From contig CALFEQ010000172.1 of NCBI GenBank assembly GCA_937949945.1, forward strand, positions 1 through 14,943: DNA of 14,943 bases, read 5' to 3'. The notes below the pieces were generated by a model that saw only the letters and a list, made by a program, of their open reading frames with translations, was not told where the DNA came from and ran no database searches. Numbering within the stretch: the stretch's first letter is position 1; each line of letters begins with the position of its first letter. Source of the DNA: an uncultured Myxococcales bacterium. GTDB lineage: Bacteria; Myxococcota_A; Polyangia; Polyangiales; Polyangiaceae. The position numbers and the translations under genes were made by a program. Shown one piece after another: positions 1-8,736 of this stretch.

Positions 1-7
1 GGCCGAG

Positions 8-33
8 AAAACGGCGGCGGAGCGCCGTTACCC
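8..33 (-). terminator. Terminator-like hairpin at the left edge
   Basis: A perfect 7-bp inverted repeat (AACGGCG at 10-16, CGCCGTT at 23-29) encloses a 6-nt loop. Read on the minus strand, the stem runs into TTTTC, the layout of a weak intrinsic terminator; on the plus strand there is no T-run. No minus-strand gene lies just to the right, so it may instead serve a gene outside the window or be chance in GC-rich DNA. Confidence 0.25.
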
Positions 34-60
34 AGTTACGGCTCGGGAACTCTGGGGCTC

Positions 61-100
61 GCATCGAATCGATGCGGATAGACCGGCGCTCGAAATCGAT
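61..100. promoter_or_regulatory. Palindrome and related half-repeat upstream of the A-T-R gene
   Basis: Positions 61-75 form a 15-bp odd palindrome with two 7-bp arms (GCATCGA/TCGATGC) around one central A. A related sequence, TCGAAATCGAT, follows at 90-100, starting 26 bp after the matching part of the first copy. Paired near-repeats of this kind upstream of a biosynthetic gene can be regulator-binding sites. No regulator gene is adjacent and no known operator consensus was recognised, so this is a candidate only. Confidence 0.25.
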
Positions 101-151
101 CGGTTCGGGATAGCGAGCGACCACGAGTCGCAACCCACAAAAGATTAATCG

Positions 152-179
152 TTCAAATTCGTGAGATCCGATCTATCTG
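152..179 (+). promoter_or_regulatory. Possible sigma-70-like promoter for the A-T-R gene
   Basis: An AT-richer patch (about 136-180) in otherwise very GC-rich DNA holds TTCAAA at 152-157 and TATCTG at 174-179, separated by 16 bp. These loosely resemble -35 and -10 hexamers and would give an untranslated leader of roughly 70 nt. The match is weak. The remaining non-coding sequence from 1 to 257 shows no gene. Confidence 0.25.
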
Positions 180-257
180 TGACTACCGAACGAGCGCCGC
201 GTAGCGCGCGCACCGAGTCGTGCGCCGCGAAGGCGGCCCACATCGGGGGGAGATCTC

Positions 258-3371
<3,114 letters not shown>

Positions 3372-3384
3372 GCCATCGCGGGAC

Positions 3385-3717
3385 TCAGCGCTTCCACGCG
3401 ATCGCTTCGCCGGTCCAGCGCTTCATCACGATGCCGCGCCCCGGCGCGAGCCCGAGCCTCGCCGCCTCCGCGATGCCTTCCGCGCGGAGGCGCGGGGCCT
3501 CTTCGCGCTCGTAGCGCTCGAACGCCTCGCGCGAAGTGAAGCGGTAACGGATCTCGATCGCGTGCGCGTGCTCGTCGGTCGGATCGAGCGCGGCGATCTC
3601 GGCGTCCTCGGCCCCTGCACGACACACGTCCGCGACGTGCCGATCCCGTAGCCAGGCGAGGAACTCGAGCATCGGCTCGCGAGCGTCGAAGATGCAGCGG
3701 ACCACGTAGAAGAACAC
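3385..3717 (-). CDS. DUF4286-like small protein
   Basis: A protein of about 110 residues that resembles DUF4286, a small alpha/beta (ferredoxin-like) family of unknown function. Supporting features are the strand FFYVVRCIF at the N terminus, the DRHVADV helix, the strand IEIRYRF, and the segment FERYEREEAPRLRAEG typical of the family's C-terminal half. The start chosen is GTG at 3717, because a perfect AAGGAGG (3728-3722, minus strand) lies 4 nt upstream and the domain begins there. An in-frame GTG at 3735 would add six residues and overlap the upstream LamG gene by 8 bp. It is the last gene of a minus-strand cluster and is probably translated by coupling with the LamG gene. No catalytic residues are evident. 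Confidence 0.75.
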   Translation of the reverse strand: MFFYVVRCIFDAREPMLEFLAWLRDRHVADVCRAGAEDAEIAALDPTDEHAHAIEIRYRFTSREAFERYEREEAPRLRAEGIAEAARLGLAPGRGIVMKRWTGEAIAWKR

Positions 3718-3721
3718 CGCC

Positions 3722-3728
3722 CCTCCTT
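3722..3728 (-). promoter_or_regulatory. Strong Shine-Dalgarno for the DUF4286 gene
   Basis: AAGGAGG on the minus strand overlaps the last base of the LamG stop codon (3728). It is 4 nt before GTG 3717 but inside the coding sequence if GTG 3735 were used, so it favours the shorter start and implies translational coupling. Confidence 0.55.
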
Positions 3729-4585
3729 CACTCACGACGGCCCGCGGCGTAGTGGGCCTTTATGCGCTCCGGCGACAAGGCTTCGTCGTAGATCGCCAGC
3801 TCGTCGATCGTCCCGTCGAACCCGTCGCCCGCCGCGCCGCCGATCAGCGCCGGCGCCGTCACCGGCGTGTCCGATCGCGTGTCGGGCTTCGACCTCACGA
3901 AGGCGCCGTCGATCCAGAGCGCCAGGGTCTGCCCGTCGTACGTCAGGACGACGTGTGCGGTCCGGCCGACCGCGACCTCCGCGCTCACGCTCGTGACGCT
4001 TCCCCGACCCCAGCGCTCGCCGAGCACCTGACCGTCGATGACCGCGATCCCGTATCCGTGCCGGGTGTTTCCCGCGCCCTCCTCCTTGAAGAAGGGGAAG
4101 CGATGGTCCGCGGTAGCGACTCGCTGCGACAGCCACATCTCCACGGTGAAGGGCGAGGTCCCCGGGAAGTCGAGTCCGCTCGCGACCTCGATCCGCCCCG
4201 CGCCTCCGAAGCTCGTCGCGGCCTCGCCGTCCGCCACGAGCGGCGGCACGCCGAGTGTGAGCTCGCCTTCGTGAACGCCTTCGAAGCGACCGGTCTCGTC
4301 TTTGGCGATGCCGGCCGTCTTCTCGTCGAGGCGGTAATAGGCGAGCGGGTCGTCCGCCATCACGACCTCGCGATACGTCGCCCCGCCGTCACCCGGCATG
4401 GACGAACCGTCGACGTCCGAGCCTGCGTCGACATCGTTCGGTCCGGCCTCCACGCCGGTCGGTCCGTCCGCGAGATCGCTCACGTCGACGAGCAGCGAGC
4501 ATGCCGCCGAAGCTCCGACGCAGGCGATGCCGAGGAAGCCCACGATGATGGAGCGTCCTGCTCGGGCACCTCCTCCGCCGTGCAT
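3728..4585 (-). CDS. LamG (concanavalin-like) lipoprotein, copy 1
   Basis: A 285-residue predicted surface lipoprotein. A basic N terminus and hydrophobic stretch end at C29 (SAAC, an imperfect lipobox), followed by SLLVDVSDL. An acidic, Gly/Ser-rich linker (about 40-68) leads to a LamG/concanavalin A-like domain (about 71-280) with LAYYRLDE, FTVEMWL, VVLTYDG, LALWIDG and the closing GTIDELAIYDEAL. Such domains usually bind carbohydrate or mediate adhesion; the ligand cannot be read from sequence. The ATG at 4585 is chosen because it begins the signal peptide and matches the start of the paralogue; the open frame extends further upstream but overlaps copy 2. The upstream AACGAGG is a one-base-degraded version of the ribosome site before copy 2. 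It lies 46 bp downstream of copy 2 and is probably in its operon. Confidence 0.88.
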   Translation of the reverse strand: MHGGGGARAGRSIIVGFLGIACVGASAACSLLVDVSDLADGPTGVEAGPNDVDAGSDVDGSSMPGDGGATYREVVMADDPLAYYRLDEKTAGIAKDETGRFEGVHEGELTLGVPPLVADGEAATSFGGAGRIEVASGLDFPGTSPFTVEMWLSQRVATADHRFPFFKEEGAGNTRHGYGIAVIDGQVLGERWGRGSVTSVSAEVAVGRTAHVVLTYDGQTLALWIDGAFVRSKPDTRSDTPVTAPALIGGAAGDGFDGTIDELAIYDEALSPERIKAHYAAGRRE

Positions 4586-4631
4586 GCTGGGAACGCCTCG
4601 TTCAGCGCCTAGGCCTCTATGATGCCATTCT

Positions 4632-5537
4632 TCATGGACGACGGCCTGCGGCGTAATGCGCCTGGATACGCTCCCGCGGCAAGACCTTGTCGTAGACGGC
4701 CAGCTCGTCGATCGTCCCGTCGAAGCCGTCATTGACCGTGCCGCCAATCAGCGCCGGCGCCGTGACCGGCGACTGCGATCGGGTGTCCGATCTCGACTGC
4801 ACGAGCTCTCCGTCGATCCAGAGCGACAAGGTCGCCCCGTCGTACGTCATGACGAAATGGACGATCCGACCGGCCCCGACTCCGTTCGCGACCACGTCGA
4901 AGCCGTTTCCTCCGACGAAGCGCTCGCCCGCCAAGTAGTCTTGGATGACGACGACGCCGTATCCGCGCCGCTGGGACCCCGTCCCCATCTCCTTGTAGAA
5001 GGGGAAGTCGTAGTCCGCGTGCGTGGCCGTCTTCGACAGCCAGAGCTCCAGCGTGAAGGGCGCGTTCCCTTGGAAATCGAGGCCGTCGACCTCGATACGA
5101 CCGCTCCTGTCGAACCGCGCCGCCCCTCCGCCGCCTGCCACGAGCGGCGGCACGCCGAGCGCGAGGTTGCCTCGGTGCACGCCTTGGAAGCGCCCCGTCT
5201 CGTCCTTGGCGACGCCGTACGTCGTCTCGTCCAGACGGAAGTAGGCGAGCGGGCCGTCCGCCATCACGACGTCGCGGTAGGTCGATCCGACGAGCGCTCC
5301 GCCATCGCCGGACGGCGTCGATCCGTCGCTGCTCGGATCGCCGCCGCCTCCGCTCGAGCTACCGCCGCTGCCGCCTTCGCCGCCTCCTTGCGGTCCCGTC
5401 TCCACGCCGGACGGGCCGTTCGTGAGGCCGCTCATGTCGACGAGCATCGAGCACGCCACGAGCACTCCGAGGAGCGCCAGGGCAAGGCATACGCTGACAA
5501 CGGAGCGCCCCACCCGCGCACCTCGACGGCCGTGCAT
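4632..5537 (-). CDS. LamG (concanavalin-like) lipoprotein, copy 2
   Basis: A 301-residue paralogue of the next gene downstream. The signal peptide ends in a good lipobox, LVAC with C29, followed by SMLVDMSGL. The linker (about 41-82) is very rich in Gly and Ser, unlike the acidic linker of copy 1. The LamG domain (about 87-297) carries LAYFRLDE, FTLELWL, VMTYDG, LSLWIDG and GTIDELAVYDKVL. By eye, well over half the domain residues match copy 1. The ATG at 5537 begins the signal peptide. A perfect AAGGAGG (5556-5550, minus strand) stands 12 nt upstream, which is long but has no better in-frame start. The protein is probably outer-membrane-anchored and exposed; carbohydrate binding or adhesion is inferred from the fold only. 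Confidence 0.88.
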   Translation of the reverse strand: MHGRRGARVGRSVVSVCLALALLGVLVACSMLVDMSGLTNGPSGVETGPQGGGEGGSGGSSSGGGGDPSSDGSTPSGDGGALVGSTYRDVVMADGPLAYFRLDETTYGVAKDETGRFQGVHRGNLALGVPPLVAGGGGAARFDRSGRIEVDGLDFQGNAPFTLELWLSKTATHADYDFPFYKEMGTGSQRRGYGVVVIQDYLAGERFVGGNGFDVVANGVGAGRIVHFVMTYDGATLSLWIDGELVQSRSDTRSQSPVTAPALIGGTVNDGFDGTIDELAVYDKVLPRERIQAHYAAGRRP

Positions 5538-5556
5538 TCTGGGGGATCGCCTCCTT

Positions 5557-5712
5557 CGGCTACTGTTTATCAGATTCCTTCCCGCGCGCGACGCACGAAG
5601 GTTGCTCGAATTGCGCACTCGGAGCGTTCGTCGTTGCGCGACGCCGAAGGACGATGGTGAAGGATGCGCGAATGGAGCACCACGCGCGACGAGGACGCGC
5701 TTCCGACGGAGC
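5557..5712 (-). promoter_or_regulatory. Intergenic region likely holding the LamG cluster promoter
   Basis: The gap between the 145-residue gene and LamG copy 2 is AT-richer near 5561-5580; read on the minus strand it contains CTGATAAACAG just before the ribosome site. GATAAA could act as a -10 element, but I found no convincing -35 at the right spacing. No small gene is seen here. Confidence 0.3.
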
Positions 5713-6150
5713 TCAGCGCGAATCGAACACGGGTGCGGCGTCGTCACGCGCTCGCGCGACGAGGCCCGACGCGGTCGTGCTCGACACGAGCATCGCAGTG
5801 CGTCCACGCCGGAAGAGTGTGAGGACATCGTCCGCCAGCGCCGGGGTGTAGACGCGTGCAGCGCTGGTCGTCGGACGGATGCGGAGTCGGGCCCGACCGG
5901 CGACCTCGTAGATGCACCACTCCCCTTCCTCGGGGAGCGTGTGCCGCGCGCCGAAGGATCGGACGGCGTCGTTCACGAGCGTCGCCTCGACCCTGGCGAC
6001 GTAGGTCCCGTCGGACCGGAGCTCGAGGCTCTCGAAATCGAGGAACGCCCCCGACCTCGGCGGCTGCCAGACGAACCGCCCGACGAGACTCCGCGCAAGG
6101 TCGGCGAGATCGGACGAGGCGTCAAACGGTACGGTGGAGGGCATGGTCAT
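5713..6150 (-). CDS. Hypothetical protein, possible small beta-barrel
   Basis: A 145-residue protein I cannot assign to a named family. The pattern LVGRF, SLELRSDGTYVA (41-52), EEGEWCIY (75-82), LRLRIRP, VLTLFRRG (109-116) and AMLVSS suggests repeated short beta strands, as in lipocalin-like or META-like small barrels where a 'DGTY' turn is common. There is no signal peptide and no membrane segment. Two in-frame ATGs, at 6150 and 6144, could start it and neither has a strong ribosome site. It is divergent from the phospholipase-D-like gene across 57 bp and lies upstream of the LamG cluster on the same strand, separated by 175 bp. Function unknown. Confidence 0.7.
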   Translation of the reverse strand: MTMPSTVPFDASSDLADLARSLVGRFVWQPPRSGAFLDFESLELRSDGTYVARVEATLVNDAVRSFGARHTLPEEGEWCIYEVAGRARLRIRPTTSAARVYTPALADDVLTLFRRGRTAMLVSSTTASGLVARARDDAAPVFDSR

Positions 6151-6207
6151 CGACGAGCTCGGCAATGAGACGCGAGGCGACCGGGGGCAGGTAGTAGACT
6201 TGGCTAC

Positions 6208-6879
6208 ATGCTGCCGCCCCCCGCGCTCGGCTCGCGCTACTCCGTGATACGCACGATTCGGGCAAATCTTCTCGCCGACGGCGATCACTACGACGTGCTC
6301 GTCGCCGGCGCCGCCCTCCGGGCGAACGTCAGCCTCTGGATCTCGACCGCGAACCTGAAAACGATGCTGGTCGAGGCACCGGTCGGGACGCGGGCGCGCG
6401 CGCGAGGCCGGTACGTCTCCTTCTTCGAGCGCCTCGGCGATCTCGCACGGCGCGGGGTCGACGTCCGGATCCTCCACGCGGCTCCGCCGTCTCGCCCGCT
6501 CCTCCGGCAGATGGCCCGATCGGCCGAAGGCTCGGGGCCGCGCGTGCAGATGCGCCGGTGCCCGCGGGTGCACCTCAAGACGATCGCGATCGACGGCCAA
6601 CTCCTCTACGTCGGGAGCGCCAACCTCACGGGCGCGGGGCTCGGCGCGAAGGGCGACGGCCGGCGCAACTTCGAGATGGGCATCGTCACCGACGACGACG
6701 CGATGCTCGACGCCGCCCAGGAGCGCTTCGATCGGATCTGGCGCGGCGCCGAATGCAAGAGCTGCAAGATGAGACGCGAGTGCGACGCGCCTCTCGATCT
6801 CGTCGCAGCCAACCCTGCACGCGCTACTTCGCGCGCAGGCTCGAGACGAGCGAGTCGAAATCCTTCCGCGCCGCGGTGA
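6208..6879 (+). CDS. Phospholipase D-like protein with cysteine tail
   Basis: A 223-residue protein with one clear HKD motif: H122-x-K124-x4-D129 followed by GSANLTGAG (136-144) and a downstream acidic residue, E156, in NFEMG. The N-terminal half contains VSLWISTANLKTM (41-53), resembling the first half of PLD-fold proteins but without its own HKD, so a homodimer forming one active site is likely, as in small bacterial PLD nucleases. Substrate (phospholipid or nucleic acid) is unclear. After the domain comes C183-x2-C186-x5-C192, a possible metal-binding knuckle. The last 25 or so residues look unrelated to the family and are read antisense to the neighbouring lipoprotein, which it overlaps by 56 bp. 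No ribosome site is obvious at ATG 6208; a GTG at 6244 is an alternative start. Confidence 0.82.
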   Translation: MLPPPALGSRYSVIRTIRANLLADGDHYDVLVAGAALRANVSLWISTANLKTMLVEAPVGTRARARGRYVSFFERLGDLARRGVDVRILHAAPPSRPLLRQMARSAEGSGPRVQMRRCPRVHLKTIAIDGQLLYVGSANLTGAGLGAKGDGRRNFEMGIVTDDDAMLDAAQERFDRIWRGAECKSCKMRRECDAPLDLVAANPARATSRAGSRRASRNPSAPR

Positions 6880-7450
6880 CCGTCTTCTCGGGGCCGGTCA
6901 TCTTGAAGAAGTGCTGGCGCTCCCCGGCGTCCACGACGGCGCCCAGCAGCATCCAGTTCTCCTTCGGCGTGGTCGGACCGCCCATCATGCCGCCCGACGC
7001 GTACGTGCCCTTGATCTCGACGACCGTGACGTCGAGCCCGTTGACCTTGCGCTGCTCGGTCTTCGGCTCCGCGTTCCCGAACTGACCGGCCCACCGCTTG
7101 ACGTTCGGCTCGACGCCACCGCTCGCGGTCGAGACCGTGAGCTCGGCGTCTTCGGTGTCGCCCGCCGCCCGCGGCACCTTGTACGTCGCTTTTCGCATCG
7201 TGTTCGGGTTCGGCATGCTCGTCCACGACGCCGGCGCATCCCAGGCGACGTCCTCCGGGCCGGACTTGGTCGCCGTCGCGGCGCTCGGCGCGCTCGCGGA
7301 AGCGGCCGCGTGGACGTGCGCGCTGGCCACCATGGCGGGACTCTCGGCGGACGAGGTCTTGTCGGGCTCGGGGACCGTCTTCGAGCAAGCCGCGTAGAGC
7401 CCTGCCCCGCCGATCGCGACGACCGCAAACGCCGTATGGATCCGTGTCAT
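6824..7450 (-). CDS. Conserved lipoprotein of unknown function
   Basis: A 208-residue protein with a signal peptide ending at C22 (LYAAC, imperfect lipobox), then an Ala/Ser/Thr-rich linker to about residue 70 and a soluble domain. The domain starts around WDAPASW, contains MRKATYKVP, VKRWAGQF, VTVVEIKGTY, a Gly/Met loop, and ends with HFFKMTGPEKTV and FDSLVSSL. This layout recurs in uncharacterised Myxococcota and Planctomycetes proteins as I remember them; no function is known. The ATG at 7450 is chosen because the signal peptide begins there; the open frame upstream is a high-GC extension. AAGGGCGGG lies about 7 nt upstream. The gene is divergent from the aminotransferase across 94 bp and convergent, with a 56-bp overlap, with the PLD-like gene. 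Confidence 0.8.
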   Translation of the reverse strand: MTRIHTAFAVVAIGGAGLYAACSKTVPEPDKTSSAESPAMVASAHVHAAASASAPSAATATKSGPEDVAWDAPASWTSMPNPNTMRKATYKVPRAAGDTEDAELTVSTASGGVEPNVKRWAGQFGNAEPKTEQRKVNGLDVTVVEIKGTYASGGMMGGPTTPKENWMLLGAVVDAGERQHFFKMTGPEKTVTAARKDFDSLVSSLRAK

Positions 7451-7479
7451 GATGGGCCCGCCCTTACCGCTAGGATCGC

Positions 7480-7503
7480 CGCGGACGCAAGTGATTGTCC
7501 GCG
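7480..7503. promoter_or_regulatory. Inverted repeat in a divergent promoter region
   Basis: CGCGGAC (7480-7486) and GTCCGCG (7497-7503) form a perfect 7-bp inverted repeat with a 10-bp spacer, in the 94-bp region between the divergent lipoprotein and aminotransferase genes. The position and dyad symmetry fit a dimeric regulator site, but GC-rich DNA makes chance repeats frequent and no regulator is encoded nearby. Confidence 0.3.
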
Positions 7504-7544
7504 AGCCGGAGCGCGCCCGTCGCGCCCGCCCACCGCGCCGCCCG

Positions 7545-8735
7545 ATGGCCTTCTCTCGCCGCACCCGTCTCGCCGCAGCTCAGCCGACCAACGCGCTCAC
7601 GAGCGCGCTCGAGAAGGCGGTCGCCGAGCGCCGCGCGAGCGACGGCGGGCGATCGCTGATCGACCTGACCGTGAGCAACCCGACGTCGGCCTCTCTCCCT
7701 TACGACGAGGCGGCGATCGGTCGAGCGCTCGCGACCCCACGAGCGCTCGTCTACGAGCCCGAGCCGCTCGGGCTGCCTACGGCGCGGGCCGCCGCTGCCG
7801 CCGCCCACGCCGCGGGCAGGCTCGAGCTGTCGCCGTCACGCGTCGCCATCACCGCGAGCACGAGCGAGGCCTACGCCGTCCTGTTCAAGCTCTTGTGTGA
7901 TCCCGGCGACGAGGTGCTCGTGCCCGTGCCGAGCTATCCGCTGCTCTCGTGGCTCGCGGCGTTCGAGGGCGTCGAGCTGCGGACCTACCCGCTCGAGTAC
8001 GCGGGCCGATGGCACGTCGATCTCGCCGCGCTCGCACGCGCGGTGACGCCGCGCACACGGGCGATCGTCGTCGTGAGCCCCAACAACCCGACGGGCTCGT
8101 ACCTCGGCACGGACGAGCTCGAGGCCATGCTCGATCTCGACTTGCCGATCGTGAGCGACGAGGTGTTCGCGCGTTACCCGCTCGTGGACTTCCGCGCCGA
8201 GCGCGTCGACTCGGCCCTCCGCGCGCGCCGCGGGCTCGTCTTCGCGCTCTCGGGGCTCTCCAAGCTCGTGGGGCTGCCGCAGATGAAGCTCGGTTGGATC
8301 GCCTGCGGCGGGGACGACGCGCGCGTGAGCGAGGCGATGTCCCGGCTCGAGGCGGTGCTCGACGCGTACCTCTCCGTCGGCGCGCCCGTGCAGCACGCGC
8401 TCCCGGATCTGCTCCGCGCCGGCGAGATCACGACCGCCGCCATCCGCGCGCGTACGCGGCGGAACCTCGGCGCGCTCCGGACCGCCGTCGCCTCCTCTGC
8501 GATGAGCGTGCTCGACGTCGAAGGCGGCTGGTACGCGACGCTGCGCGTGCCCGAGACGCGCAGCGACGAAGAGTGGGCGCTCACCCTCGTCGAGCACGAC
8601 GGCGTCTTCGTCCACCCCGGTTACTTCTTCGACATGACGCGCGGAGCCCACCTCGTCGTGAGCTTGCTGACGCCGGAAGCCGAGTTCGACGAAGGCATCC
8701 AGCGTCTCGTGAGCCGCGTCGCGAAGGAGGCGTGA
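7545..8735 (+). CDS. PLP-dependent aminotransferase, class I/II
   Basis: A 396-residue fold-type-I aminotransferase of normal length. Visible landmarks are the DLTVSNPT substrate-side segment (40-47), ASTSEAY near the cofactor phosphate (104-110), SPNNPTG with N181, SDEVF with the pyridine-nitrogen aspartate D205, and SGLSK with the Schiff-base lysine K240. The reaction is transfer of an amino group between an amino acid and a 2-oxo acid; the donor and acceptor are not predictable. At the C terminus, where most relatives have an arginine that binds the substrate carboxylate (a V-R-x-S type motif), this protein reads HLVVSLL with V371. Start ATG 7545 fits the family N terminus; an earlier in-frame ATG at 7449 adds a poor, Arg/Pro-rich extension. 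The stop is one base before the next gene, so the two are co-translated. Confidence 0.93.
   Translation: MAFSRRTRLAAAQPTNALTSALEKAVAERRASDGGRSLIDLTVSNPTSASLPYDEAAIGRALATPRALVYEPEPLGLPTARAAAAAAHAAGRLELSPSRVAITASTSEAYAVLFKLLCDPGDEVLVPVPSYPLLSWLAAFEGVELRTYPLEYAGRWHVDLAALARAVTPRTRAIVVVSPNNPTGSYLGTDELEAMLDLDLPIVSDEVFARYPLVDFRAERVDSALRARRGLVFALSGLSKLVGLPQMKLGWIACGGDDARVSEAMSRLEAVLDAYLSVGAPVQHALPDLLRAGEITTAAIRARTRRNLGALRTAVASSAMSVLDVEGGWYATLRVPETRSDEEWALTLVEHDGVFVHPGYFFDMTRGAHLVVSLLTPEAEFDEGIQRLVSRVAKEA
8724..8730 (+). promoter_or_regulatory. Shine-Dalgarno setting the PHP lipoprotein start
   Basis: AAGGAGG lies inside the last codons of the aminotransferase gene, 6 nt before the GTG at 8737. It fixes that GTG as the start and shows the two genes are translationally coupled. 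Confidence 0.8.
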
Positions 8736-8736
8736 G

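Larger units (their letters stand above)
3728..5556 (-). repeat. Tandem duplication of a LamG lipoprotein gene
   Basis: The two adjacent genes match over nearly their full length, and the similarity extends into the 5' untranslated region (AAGGAGGCG versus AACGAGGCG before each ATG). A 24-bp stretch beginning at 3797 recurs identically at 4701, giving a repeat period of 904 bp at that point. Differences are concentrated in the linker. The simplest reading is an in-place gene duplication followed by divergence. Confidence 0.8.

Noticed and set aside
6208..6879. Phage-defence or toxin role for the PLD-like protein
   Set aside because: Some defence nucleases are PLD-like, but no helicase, ATPase or methylase partner is present, so nothing supports that role here.
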